In this document: in pieces, positions 13,331 to 24,010 of the stretch
How the letters are laid out: each line of letters opens with the position of its first letter
Numbering within the stretch: the first letter of the stretch is position 1
Assembly: GCA_019321725.1 (NCBI GenBank)
Contig: CM033109.1
Location: 5,859,993-5,923,992, forward strand
Direction of reading: 5' to 3'
DNA length: 64,000 nucleotides
Origin: Paulownia fortunei
Lineage: Eukaryota > Streptophyta > Magnoliopsida > Lamiales > Paulowniaceae
Position numbers and translations under genes: made by a program
The notes under the pieces: model-generated
The model's database searches: none
The model's input: only the letters and a program-made list of their open reading frames with translations
Told to the model about the DNA's origin: nothing

Positions 13331-14174
13331 AAGAGCATTCAATTGTCGATTAAAAAGGTATTAATAAAGCTCATTACATTTTTTTTGGAATACAGATTAT
13401 CTTCATAATAAACTGTATAAACCTTATCAAAATTCAACCACAAAATATTGCAAAAGTTTAAGTCTTCAATTGATTTGAAGCTAAGTATAATTAGCACCAA
13501 ATATTGTGCACCAATTTCTTTACCCTCATACATGATAAAGGACAAATATTATGTGATTACGAAAGAAAAATTCTCAAATTAAAACATAATTGTTATCTTC
13601 ATCAAGTTTTGTACAATAATATGTAAAAGAAATTAGAATTTGACTTATATATATGGCAAAGAAAGTAGCTTTGGTAATATCTTATTTGTATTATAACTAA
13701 ATACATATCCACAAATTCTACCAGAATAATATGTTATATTCCCTCTTAGCTCAATTATTTTACAAAAACTATACGTTTGAACTAAACATAAAAAATATAT
13801 TTATAAACTTTATGGTAAAAATTGAATCACCCAACTAAATCATCTTGTTAAATCATTCAAGGAGCTGAATACTAAATTGGAAACATGTTTAAATCTATAG
13901 TGAAGAGAGCAAATGGGTTAACGCCTTCCACGGTCAAATCACCTTAAGTATTATAATAAATAATAAACGAAAAAACAACAATACAAATCGGATCGAAATG
14001 ATCACGACAAAATAATTTTTTAAAATGTCGGGGCATAATAATACGTCAAAATAAGTGTAAAATACCCAAATCAAGCAAGGGTCCATCTCCATATATCCTC
14101 CAAGCAAAATCAAGCAAATCCATCTCTATAGTTAATTCTTGAAAATTTTGTATTTTTCATTATGTATGTTGACC
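13331..14174. other. No gene seen; AT-rich
   Basis: AT-rich intergenic DNA with no supported coding frame, repeat or element end. Confidence 0.4.
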
Positions 14175-15062
14175 CGACCTGTAACACCCCCATTACTATA
14201 CAACTATATATATAGTATAATTTGACATGATAGAAACTGTGTATGCATGAAATTTTTTTTTCTCCCTATAACAGCTTAATAAATAATAAATTATTTTTCC
14301 ACTCACAAACTAATATATATACCTGCAGAGGACCCACAACAACTATAATATATACATACTCATGTACAGAAAAGTTTTAAAAATAACACACAGTACAAGT
14401 TCCAAAATTTAATACACTAGACTCCAAAATCAAATAAGCTAACAACCGACTCAACAGGTCAACATCCATGTACACTAATGCTCAGAACCTATAGGAACTC
14501 AAGGGGTTTGTCCAATAAGTCCATGGCTATCAAAAAAAGGTATTGAGGATCTTGTCATTTAACAGCAGCAACAATTTTCAACCTATGTTTTTACTATTTT
14601 GACACATTTTCTCATCATTTTGTCTTCAGCAAACTTGTTTATTTACCTTTATGTATAATATATTCAAATTTTAGCTCAAATTAAATTTGGTTTTAAAAGA
14701 TATGACCCAATTGATCAAATAAGTCAATACTAGGCTGAACTCTTATCCAAATTTTGGTAATTCATTTTATGCAATCACTTGGATTTTTGCTATAATTAAA
14801 ACTATATTGGACTGAACTTCCAATATAAAAGTTGTACTTCTATTCTTGGCTTTCAAATGAAGTAAGTTTCAGTCCATAAGGCTTTTGATCATGAAATTAT
14901 GCTCAAAATATAAAAATTACACAAGTTTGGAAATATGCTTCTTTTGATCTTTTTATATTAATTGATTCCCTTACACAAAATATTAATAAAATAATAATAT
15001 TAATAAGAATAAAGTAACAAAAGTATAAAAGATTTGATATAAAAATATGTACTTATCAACAC
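14175..15062. mobile_element. Probable solo LTR or retroelement end interrupting block C
   Basis: Starts near 'tgtaacaccccc' (about 14180), a common plant LTR start, and ends at 'acttatcaaca' (about 15062), giving a TG...CA form of about 880 bp. The right half matches 2000-2870. It ends where block C resumes with 'ccatccaaaactaac', the inverse of 'gttagttttggatgg' in the other blocks, so it seems to have inserted into, or truncated, block C. I could not find a matching 5-base target duplication, so the left end is tentative. Confidence 0.45.
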
Positions 15063-16195
15063 CATCCAAAACTAACTCACTAGATATGGATTAACATGGA
15101 TGAATAAAATGAGTAAGATAATTTAATCCTTAAAAACAAAAGAAATCCATTTAATATCAAACTTTTAACATTTTGAATTTATGTTATCTCGTGCATTATA
15201 ACATATTTGTATCTAGTCAATTAGCATAAAGCGCGCATTATACATATCTCGTAAGTGCTTAACATGTGCTAATATTAAATATATCTTTCTTAATTTTTCG
15301 AGCATGTTTATAGAGTGCTGGAGATTGTCTGCACATATCATGCCATGTCCAAATGTCGCGACCAGATGCGAGTCAATTTTAAAAATGTTCATCATAAAAT
15401 TTAAAAATCATCATGTATGACGTATGAGTGAAAGATATATGTAAATATGTGTGTGTTTTTTGCTTTCTTATCTCCATTTTGTCAAATCTGAATTTTTGGG
15501 TCATGGGATCTGAAGGATTTGCCTCTCAAGAAGAGGATCCTAATCATCCTCCTACAGGCCTGAAACCAAATTAAGTTCGTTTACAGCATCTATGTGTAGG
15601 CCTTTGCAAGCTACCTGGCCCTGGGCTGCCACAAGGCCAACCACACGATTAGGGAGAACAAGAGCTGGGCCCATATGGAGGAGGAAGAGGTCGCGGACTA
15701 TTGGCAAGTTGGTGATAATGGGGCTTTGGTGATGTTTAATCCACCGCCGCTTCAACGCTGCTGTGGTGCTCGCCAATACCTGAGGTGCGGGAGATCTTTC
15801 ACCATCGGGCAGGGGTTTAGTGGACACAAACGGCACTGCAAAGGGCCACCAGCTCCGGTGGAGAGAGATTGAGGAATTCAATGTTTCGAAGAAAGTAGCA
15901 GTTCTTTGTAATCATTTATTTATTCTTCTTATTTTAGGATTTTTTCATTTTTTTACTTTTCTTGAATGAGTGTTGGTGGTGCCTATGTTGTTTTTATAAT
16001 TTTCAAAATTAAATAAGGAGGAGTTGCATTGTATTCTTTGCTATTTATTTAGTTTAATTAGGAAAAATTAAAAAATTGGTCTCATAACTAAGGGAGTGTG
16101 AAAAAAATTATCTTCATTAAATTCAAAATGACAATTAACTATAAATATTAAAAACTCATGGATTGAGGACTAATTTCAGCAAAAATTATGAATTT
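15062..16195 (+). repeat. Duplicated block C (inverted relative to A, B and D)
   Basis: This block matches A, B and D in reverse orientation. 15065-15490 is the inverse of 16640-17085; 15495-15905 holds a plus-strand zinc-finger pseudogene; 15905-16193 is the inverse of the gene's 3' flank (compare 6550-6860). It abuts block D, making a head-to-head inverted repeat with a loop of roughly 230 bases (about 16195-16425). Confidence 0.8.
15497..15905 (+). pseudogene. C2H2 zinc-finger/EAR-family pseudogene C
   Basis: A plus-strand copy. The correct frame reads FVYSIYV, stop, AFASYLALGCHKANH: both Cys ligands are replaced by Tyr and a stop lies inside the finger. It then stays open from a Met at 15675 with EEEEVADYWQVGDNGALV, the finger YLRCGRSFTIGQGFSGHKRHC, and the tail KGPPAPVERD, then stop. 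The first Cys of that last finger is also Tyr. The EAR region is deleted as in A and B. Clearly non-functional as a DNA-binding protein. Confidence 0.8.
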
Positions 16196-16234
16196 ACTCA
16201 AAAAATAACTTATGCAACGCACGACATTCAAAAA

Positions 16235-18300
16235 TAACTTGTGCACACTTGGTGCATGTTTTTTCCACATGGGCAAGTGAGTATTTAGTCAATGTCAACC
16301 TCATCATTCCTCCGCTTGGGCACCACATGGGACGGGTCCAATCCAGCAAGGCAAAATTCACCGAAATTCCCAAAATCCCCAAGTTTTGAGTGTCACGTGC
16401 GTGCCATTGACTTTTTCCTACCAAATTCGTAATTTCTAGTGAAATTAGCCCACAATTCATGAGTTTTTAATATTATTGTACTTAATTAAGATTTTGAATT
16501 TGACCAAAATCATTTTTGGTATACCTTCTTAGTTATGAGATCAATTTTGTAATTTTTATGTTGCAAACGAACTGATTTTGGTTTCAGGCCTGCAGGACGA
16601 TTAGGATCCTTTTCTTGAGAGGCAAATCTTTCACATCCCATGACATGAAAGTCGAGATTCAATAAAATAGAGCTAAGGAAAAAACATACACATTTACATT
16701 TATCTTTCGATCATACACCATATATGATGATTTTTAAATTTTATATTGAATGAACACTTCTAAAATTGACTCGTATTTAGTTGCGATATTTGGACATGGC
16801 CTGATATATGCTGACAAACGTGCTCGAAAAATTAACAAAAATATATTTAATATATGCACATGTTAAGCACTTATGAGATATGTATAATGCGCGCTTTATG
16901 TCAATTGACTAGATACAAATATGTTATAATGAACGACATAACATAAACTCAAAATGTTAAAAGTTTGATATTAAATGGATTTTTTTTGTGTTTAAGGATT
17001 AATTTTTCTTACTCATTTTATTCATCCATATTAATCTAGGTCTATTGAGTTAGTTTTGGATGGTGTAATTTAATAAATACTTATTAAACATCTATACTTA
17101 TCATTTGATTTTTCTCATTGTCATAACATTGGAATAACTTAACATCAAAAGTGTGATTTTTATAAATGTGTCACATTGTGTCCTATAAATTTTGAAAACT
17201 AAGTCTCATGTTGATATCTTATCGTATTCGTATAGTATGTTTATGTTCATGCAACATAGTTTAAACTTTTTTCCTTTTTGATCTCATAGTTTTGAAAAGA
17301 ACATATATATTGCATTCTTTGTTGTAGTTATTTTTTTATTTAATTTATTTCAAGTCTTAATCTTCTAAATTCTAAATTTAATGGTCTTAATTAATTCTCT
17401 TGTTTTCTCTCTTAGACACCCAACTATTCAAAATGTTGTGCTTATGTGGTGGATGTAATTTGGCTGTATTTAGAAAATTTAGCAGCCAATGATGGAATGG
17501 AAGTAGAGCCAGAAATTTCCAAAGTGGAGATGAAGTTGAAGCATAGAATACGGGGTACCTAAAAAAGGGAAAAATATATTATTTTCCTGCAAAGTTTAAA
17601 AGTTTTAGTAGATGAAAATTTATCACGAAATTAAACTGAAAAAGCTAGACACGCACGCACATATATAGTATATCTTTTGATAAGTAGAAATGATAATTTT
17701 TAAATTCAATATATGATGATGAATGAGCACTTCTAAAATCAATTGCATCCATGTAGGACTGACATGGCACAATGCTCACAAACACCACTTAAGTGTGGCA
17801 CTTCATGAACAAATTCAAAAAATAAAATTGATAATATAAAATTAATAGAAACACATATCCAAACACTTATGGCATATATACATATTATAAGTGTGTCAAA
17901 GTTAATTAAATACAAATATGTAATAATGCAAGACATAGCATAACTTGAAAATGTAAAAAAAATGCTAATTAATTGTTTTATTTTTTGTGCTCAATATTTA
18001 GTTTATCTTACTCGTTTTAATTAAACAAATTATTTGATGGTGTAACTCAATAAATACTTATTAAACATATTTTAACTATGTAATTTCTCACAGTTATAGC
18101 ATTAATGAACAGAATTTGCAACCTAGCTATATAGAGAGTAAAATATAAAAATAGGCCCAAGTTCGAGGACCAAAATTATTTTTTTGCCTCTTATTAAAAA
18201 TAGGATGTTCTCATTTAAAATAGGATCCCATGCTTAAGCAATAAGCTAGAGTTGTGTATTGTCTCCACCAATTTAGGTGGTATTTAAGTTAAGGTTTTTG
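16235..18300 (-). repeat. Duplicated block D with internal deletion
   Basis: Same orientation as A and B. It carries the 3' flank (16255-16555), then jumps at about 16560, after 'gtaattttt', straight to 'gttgcaaacgaactgattttgg', equivalent to about 9755 in B. Roughly 560 bases, holding most of the zinc-finger coding region, are therefore deleted. It continues through the promoter-side flank to 18300. About 1.1 kb present in B (11250-12320) is also absent. Confidence 0.75.
16562..16665 (-). pseudogene. C2H2 zinc-finger/EAR-family pseudogene D (short fragment)
   Basis: Only the part upstream of the QALGGH finger remains: a minus-strand segment equivalent to DVKDLPPKKRIL in the 23 kb gene, recognisable by 'aggatccttttcttgagagg'. 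The fingers and C-terminus are removed by the block D deletion. Confidence 0.65.
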
Positions 18301-18659
18301 CGAGGTACTTAATAAAACTTATTAACATTAATTATTCTATCAAGCACCTATTTTTTGAGCTAGGGTTTTACAGGGTTATTTATTATAAGCCAGAATTAAA
18401 TAAAGCATTCACATTTTTAATTTTAAAAGTTGATATTTAATTAAGTCTTTAATATACGTAAAATAAATTTATTTTTTTAAGATTGCTCTAGCGATAACTT
18501 AATATGTGTAAATATTTAGGTGAGACTTTTGTCCTAATTCCTTCGGATCACGAGCTCCCATGCATCTTCACAAGCTATCTTCAACTTGTATCATGGAGCT
18601 CAGTCTATATTTTAAATTTAAGGTGCATATATCTTACGTTGCAAAGAATTATCTCTTTA
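18301..18659. repeat. Cluster flank repeat, no gene
   Basis: The phrases 'gctagggttttacagggtt', 'aataaagcattcac' and 'ttgatatttaattaag' recur in order, with changes, at about 25485-25580, 26035-26115 and in part at 28240-28320. The segment belongs to the flank repeated with the zinc-finger cluster. No coding frame seen. Confidence 0.55.
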
Positions 18660-18689
18660 CATTAATAGTACAAGAAGTTAGTGATGACT

Positions 18690-19060
18690 TAAGAAGTTGT
18701 CACTAGGTCGTGACTATAAATACCATGACTAAAAATTTTAGTCATAACTACCATAATCATCATTATGACGAATCTTTTTAGTCACATATATTTCTCGTCA
18801 CTAAAACTCAATCTTTTAGTCACATATATTTCTTGCCACTAAAACATGATGGTTTAGTCGCAAACATTTTTTGCACTAGAACCCGATATTTTAGTAACAT
18901 ACAACTCAATGTTATAGTCACATACAATTCTTGTCACTAGAACCTAATGCTTTAGTCACAAAAATTGTTCATAACTACAATTTAGTTTTAATCGTCACAA
19001 TTTTACTATCACAATTGAAAATCTCCTCATCACTAAAATTCAAATTTCATCACAATAGGT
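18690..19060. repeat. CACTA subterminal repeat array
   Basis: About five imperfect repeats of roughly 35-45 bases built on 'tttagtcac...gtcactaaaac', partly inverted. In CACTA elements such arrays are binding sites for the transposon-encoded accessory protein. That role is family knowledge, not shown here. Confidence 0.6.
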
Positions 19061-19974
19061 ACTTTTATCTTAATATTTTTAGATAAAATTTTATTTAATT
19101 AATGATGATATATAAAACTGTGGCAACAATTGTCATAGCTATAATTCTACTTTAGTGACAGATGACCAATTCAAATTAGTGACAACAAATTTCGAAACAA
19201 AGATTAGGTTGTTTCACTCGCAGATTTCTTAGTTCGGTATAAGTTATATGTGTATGTTTGTGTCTTGCAGCAAGTAAAAAAAAATTAAATTCATCTCATT
19301 TAATCCAACAAAAATGCAAAAATCAAAAGAAGTTGCATAAACACTTTTATTAAGATAAATAAGAATTTAAAGTGTATTCAATCTGAACAAACTAAACTAA
19401 ATGACTAAATGAAAAAAAATATGAAAAAACATATTTCATCATGATTTAGTTTCAAGAGGGATATATCATTCTTGTTCGAAGCCTTTCTTTCTTTCAAACC
19501 TGCAAAGAATGAAAAACAAATTAAATGAGCATATACTTTATTCAAAGTGCCAATAAGATTAAAAAATAAATTATAATAAATGTATGGTAGCATCCATCGT
19601 AAGCAACATATCTTGGACAAGCAAATAAAGTTAACACAAATCAAGCAATGACCTATAATAACTAAACAATTTAGTCAATCCAAAAAACACTAACAAAATA
19701 AAAGTACAATCTTTTACCCCATCAAAAAATAAATTCAACAGTCGCATTATAATGATGTTTGTTCATTTACCTAAGAAATTTATACAACTTCATATAATAT
19801 CTTCAACTTGATTTGTCTAGTGATTTCTCTATTTATTTTTATTCTCTTTTGTTTATTTTCTAAATTACAAGAAGTCCACTTAAATTATGTTTAAGTTACT
19901 TTTATAACTACAGATATAATTTTAATTAAATAGAATCTCCCAAATAAAATAACAAGAAAAAATAAATAGGTCAT
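19061..19974. other. No gene seen; inside CACTA remnant
   Basis: AT-rich spacer between the subterminal array and the transposase fragment. No coding signal was recognised. Confidence 0.4.
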
Positions 19975-20643
19975 AAACATAAAATACTCAAATTAGTTGG
20001 TGGAGCCTGAACAAACTGACTCAAGTTTTGAATATTGCCACAAACATTCTTTTCTATGTGCACAGCATCTAAGTTATGTCGCAACACAAGAGTTCTCCAA
20101 TATGGCAACCTAAAGAAAATGCTACATTTTCTCCAATTTAATTCCTCATCATGTTTCTCTCCTTTGGTTGTGTCTTTCCAAATGTAATTGGATGGACACA
20201 TTTTAATTGTTCAACCACGTATCCTCTATTAAAGGAATTAGCTTATCTTTTTTTTTCATCTTACCATCAAAAGCACTTTTGAGATCACGTCATTTATGAT
20301 CACGTGGCAAAAATCGACAATGACCCATATAACTTATCTTTTTTTCATTCTTTAACCAAGAGCTACATGTTTCCTTGTTGCATATTGAACATGCCAAATA
20401 CCCTTTTGTACTCCATCCTGATACTATTCCATATGTTGGTAAGTCATTTATGGTCCACAATATTATTACACGTAGGATAAATTTAGCACCAGCGGAGGCA
20501 TCATAAATCTCAATGCCATGATCCCATAAGTCTTTTAGTTCATCAATTAGCGGCTCCAAAAAGACATCTATGTCATTACTGGGAGATGTTGGACCTAATA
20601 AGCATTGACATAATGAAAAAGAGGAGTCTTCAAACACTTTCAT
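19975..20643 (-). pseudogene. TNP2-type CACTA transposase fragment
   Basis: Starting at an ATG at 20643, the first frame encodes 117 residues with hallmarks of the plant TNP2/Transposase_21 domain: DIDVFLEPLIDELKDLW, then LWTINDLPTYGIVSGWSTKG, then CSICNKET and MGHCRFLP. After stops and frame changes (about 20210-20290), a second piece reads FFRLPYWRTLVLRHNLDAVH followed by IEKNVCGNI, another signature of the same protein. Typical transposases are several times longer, so this is a broken internal fragment of the catalytic region. Confidence 0.8.
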
Positions 20644-20689
20644 GGTGGCAGGTTATATGGCAAGAGAGTTACTGGCCACGTGTTATAAG

Positions 20690-21520
20690 ATGAAGTCATA
20701 TTTGAGAAATTATTAAAATCATCGGTTGCCAACCTAACCCAACACGGGAACGGACTGAAGGGAAGCGCAGCATAGGGAATGTCTGCATCTCATTGCAAGG
20801 CTCATTTTGAGTTGTGGGTCATAAGGCGGGCAGTTTTATCGACTCAAGGGCTAGAGCAGAAAGGTCCTGGTACTATCTAGGTGCCAAGAACCCTGGAGAT
20901 GACTGCAATAAGCAGAAATCTCACTCACAGGCCTAAACGACGAGAATGAGTTGGTTTTTGAGATCTTGAAATACGGAGAATGCTGAAGTTTGGCCCTTTG
21001 ATTATATATGAACATAGCTATCCTCCTAGGGTAGGGGCTTTCCCCTTCACCAAAGAATCACTTAGTAGTGTAATTCGAAGATCTTTTCTAATAGATGATG
21101 AGTATTGTACTGTCATGATTCAAATGGTTCTTATTATGTTGGGAGGTGCGGCCGAAGGTTGTTTAATGTACCATCTATGCAGACTAGTTGCCCTTTAGGG
21201 GATATCAAATTGGCTCTTATTTTTGCTTGAATTCAAAGGCCAATCAATCTTATGAAAGAGCCCTGCTTCGGGTCGGATCTCATCTTAATAAATGAAAGAA
21301 AGGCTAAGAGCACATTCTATGCCTAGTGGTTTTGGGAAATGGACAATCATTTAAGTATCAACCCAAAACTTTTTGGCTCGCTAGGCCCCTTACACTTAGA
21401 AAGGCTTACACATGCTCTCCTACTGCTATTTGGAACCTGAAGGAGGCTTACAGCACTGCTAACTTATTTAAAAAAAGTGAACCCATGCACCAATCAACAG
21501 TTCCGAAATCATGATCACTA
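20690..21520. other. Probable mitochondrial DNA insertion (NUMT)
   Basis: Composition changes abruptly here: much less AT-rich, with no A/T runs, and phrases such as 'gaagggaagcgcagc', 'gggcagttttatcgactcaa' and 'ggtgccaagaaccctgg' that look like plant mitochondrial intergenic or intron sequence. A frame at 20980-21198 has unusual composition for the window, but I do not recognise it as a known mitochondrial gene. The flanks return at once to AT-rich nuclear sequence. The call rests on composition and general resemblance only. Confidence 0.45.
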
Positions 21521-21584
21521 ATACTACCTCTTGAAGGATTTCTTATATGGTAAATTCATACTTTTGCCGAAATCTAATAGGAGA

Positions 21585-22030
21585 GTATTTACTAATTAAG
21601 AAAAATAAAAAGAAAATATGTCATCTCATTAATTTTTTGAAAATTAGCCCCCACTAATTAATTTGAGATTATATGTCTCTTCCCACATAAAAACGATGCT
21701 AATACATTAGAACAAAAAAATCAAGAAACATGCGTCAACTTAAGGCTAATTATTTTAAGCGCATAATTAAACAAAATAAATAGCAAGTAATATAAAGCAA
21801 CTCCTCTTTATTTAATTTTCCAAAATTATCAAACCAACTACCCACTACCATCACTCGTTCAAGCAAAGGAAAAAGATAAAAAAAAAAACTAAAATAAGAA
21901 AAAAAAATTACAAGGAACTGCTACTTTCTTGAACTTAATTTCTTGAATTTAATTATATATCTATGGAGCTCCATTTATGTCATGATCATACCAGGCAGGT
22001 CAACTCGTTGAGGTCGAAATAATGAATTAC
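21585..22030 (-). pseudogene. 3' end fragment of a zinc-finger/EAR gene (copy E)
   Basis: 21590-21840 matches 22835-23085, the 3' flank of the 23 kb gene (for example 'aaaatatg.ca.ctcattaa' and 'caagaaaca.gc.tcaactta'). At 21985-22025 the minus strand reads FDLNELTCLV then a stop, equivalent to FDLNELPPP in the 23 kb gene. Homology stops at about 22030, so only the EAR motif and 3' flank survive. Unlike copies A-C, this fragment keeps DLNEL, so it derives from the EAR-containing lineage. Confidence 0.65.
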
Positions 22031-22655
22031 ATATATTATTTAGGTAAATACTAAAGAGCTATATGAGAACAAAGAAAATCTAGTTCTTGATCTTCCCAAG
22101 AAGGGCCTTAGAAGTTTAACTTTGAAGAAGAAAATGAGTTTATACATGAAAGAGAAAATTTTAAATGTATTAGTTTCCTCTCATTGAATTATATGGATTA
22201 TGAGCATTTCATTTATCTAGTTAAGTTATTATTTTATAAAGATGTGCTCTTCATTTAGTTTGCAAATTAGGTCATACATATCGTACATGTACAAGTGATT
22301 CGTAAACAAATGTATGGATGACTTTGTCTTTATTTGGTCATCAATAGTTGATTAAAGATTTGGATAGTTAAAGTTGAATAATTAAAGTGTTACATAATGA
22401 TGTTAATGTTTATATTTTGTCGATAGTTATTGTATTAAATATTTTTTGTGTTCGAAGAATTTTTTCTTATTTTGCCAATAGCGATTGGATTAGACATTTT
22501 TGAGTTCAAAGAATCTCTCTTAAATAAGTTTTGCTTTCTCATCACCAATATTATACCTCTCTTGAATTAGTATTATTTATTACTTATCCATGCTCATGCA
22601 ATTCAATTCTTTTTTTTCAGTTCAATTCAATTCCTCATCACCATACATACATACA

Positions 22656-22689
<34 letters not shown>

Positions 22690-22834
22690 CCCCGACCAAC
22701 TAATTCTTTATATTTCATTACATTGATTATTTCTTCCTAGCATGATTAAATTGAAGTATACTCTGACATTACTATTAGTGCCTTGAATCTTATTTCCAAG
22801 GGTTCATATTATAAATTCAGACCAAAATCTTGTA
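22031..22834. other. No gene seen; contains CATA/TA microsatellite
   Basis: AT-rich spacer. A (CATA)n then (TA)n microsatellite lies at about 22643-22690. No supported coding frame. Confidence 0.45.
22643..22690. repeat. CATA/TA microsatellite
   Basis: Five or so 'cata' units followed by about twelve 'ta' units. Confidence 0.85.
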
Positions 22835-23142
22835 GAAGAGTATTATTAATTAAAAAAAAAAAAAAAGAAAATATGCCACCTCATTAACTTATAAAAAAGT
22901 AGCTCCCCCCCCTATTTGAGATTATCATTTTCTTCCCACAGAAAAGCACTAATAATAATAGAACAAAAAATCAAGAAACACGCATCAACTTAAGGGTAAT
23001 TATTTTAAACACATAATTAAACTAAAGAAATAGCAAATAATACAATGCAGCTCCTCTTTATTTTAACTTTTGAAAATTATCAGAAAAGCATAGGCACTAA
23101 AAACATAAAGAAAAAACCCTACAATAAAAAAAATAAAAAGGA

Positions 23143-23945
23143 TTACAAGGAACTGCAGTTTTCCTCTTCATACCACGGCAGGGCCAGTATTTCTTCTTCT
23201 TCTTCAGGCGGAGGCAATTCGTTGAGATCGAAAAACTGAATTGCTCGGCTGTCGCTCTCCGCCGGACCTGGTGGCCCTTTGCAGTGCCGCTTGTGTCCAC
23301 CAAGCCCCTGGCCGGTGGAGAAAGCTCTCCCGCACCTCAGGCATTGGCGGGCACCACAGCTGCGCTGAGGCGGCGGTGGCTCATACACCACCAGCGCCCC
23401 GTTATCACCAGCGTCCAAACAGGCGGCCACCCCCTCCTCCTCCACACGGGCTCGCCTCTTTTTCTCCCTGATGGTGTGGTGGGCCTTGTGCCCGCCCAAT
23501 GCACGGGAGCTTGCAAAAGCCCGCCACAAATGCTGCAAACGTACGGATGTTGGTTTCGGGCCTGCAGGATGATGAGGATCCTCTTCTTGGGAGGCAAATC
23601 CTTTACATCCAGGACCCGACAGATCGCGAGCTCCATTCCAGTTTTCTCTGGTGGCGGCGGGTTCGAAGGCTCACCCACCTCAACAGCCACCAGGGCCCTG
23701 CTGTGGCTGCCTCTCTTACGGGTTCTGATTGGCCACGGCAAGAGATCTGGCCTTTCACATCTCCCATCCGCCGCAGCCGCCGCACCTGAGGATGAGTCTC
23801 CAGTTTCCAGCGGGGGAGCTGGAGCTGCAGGAGCTGTCAATCGCTCCCACAGAGAGTGGCGCCTCAGGTGCCCTAAAAACGCTTTGTTGGAAGTGAACCC
23901 TCTGTTGCAAACGGGGCAACTGATATGTACCTTCCAGCAATCCAT
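23143..23945 (-). pseudogene. C2H2 zinc-finger EAR-type regulator with one-base frameshift
   Basis: Likely a nuclear transcriptional repressor of the plant C2H2 family, intronless. From the ATG at 23945 the first frame gives finger 1 (SCPVCNRGFTSNKAFLGHLRRH, residues about 9-30), an Ala/Pro-rich linker, a basic segment DVKDLPPKKRILIIL, and the start of finger 2 (YVCSIC, about 135-140). There the frame breaks: one base seems missing in 'tgtggcgggct' at about 23520-23526 (block B has 'tatgggcgggc'). The next frame continues without a gap: GRAFASSRALGGHKAHH, then finger 3 CLRCGRAFSTGQGLGGHKRHC (C2HC), then FDLNELPPPEEEEE, an EAR repression motif, ending at 23143. A TATA box is well placed. All else is intact, so this is either a very young pseudogene or a sequencing/assembly error in an active gene. 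Confidence is high for family, moderate for broken status. Confidence 0.75.
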
Positions 23946-24000
23946 GGCAAAAAGAAAATTTCAGCCGCCTCGACTGAAAATAAGTGAAAGAAGAGAGTGT

Positions 24001-24010
24001 AAATTTATAG
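24001..24010 (-). promoter_or_regulatory. TATA box of the 23 kb zinc-finger gene
   Basis: The minus strand reads CTATAAATTT, 56-65 bases before the ATG at 23945. This implies a short leader of about 30 bases. The promoter has not decayed, unlike those of the older copies. Confidence 0.55.

Larger units (their letters stand above)
18660..20690 (-). mobile_element. CACTA (En/Spm) DNA transposon remnant, truncated
   Basis: 18690-19060 is an array of short direct and inverted motifs ('tttagtcacatatatttct', 'cgtcactaaaac', 'gtcactag'), typical of CACTA subterminal regions. At 19975-20640 on the minus strand lies a TNP2-type transposase fragment. The transposase is cut off near its upstream end at about 20690, where the probable mitochondrial insertion begins. 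No intact right terminus was found, so the element is incomplete and non-autonomous now. Confidence 0.65.

Noticed and set aside
15552..15881. 109-residue minus-strand frame over pseudogene C
   Set aside because: Antisense shadow of the plus-strand zinc-finger pseudogene.
20980..21198. 72-residue frame as a separate nuclear gene
   Set aside because: It lies within the segment judged to be of mitochondrial origin, has no recognised domain, promoter or intron, and is best treated as part of that insertion.
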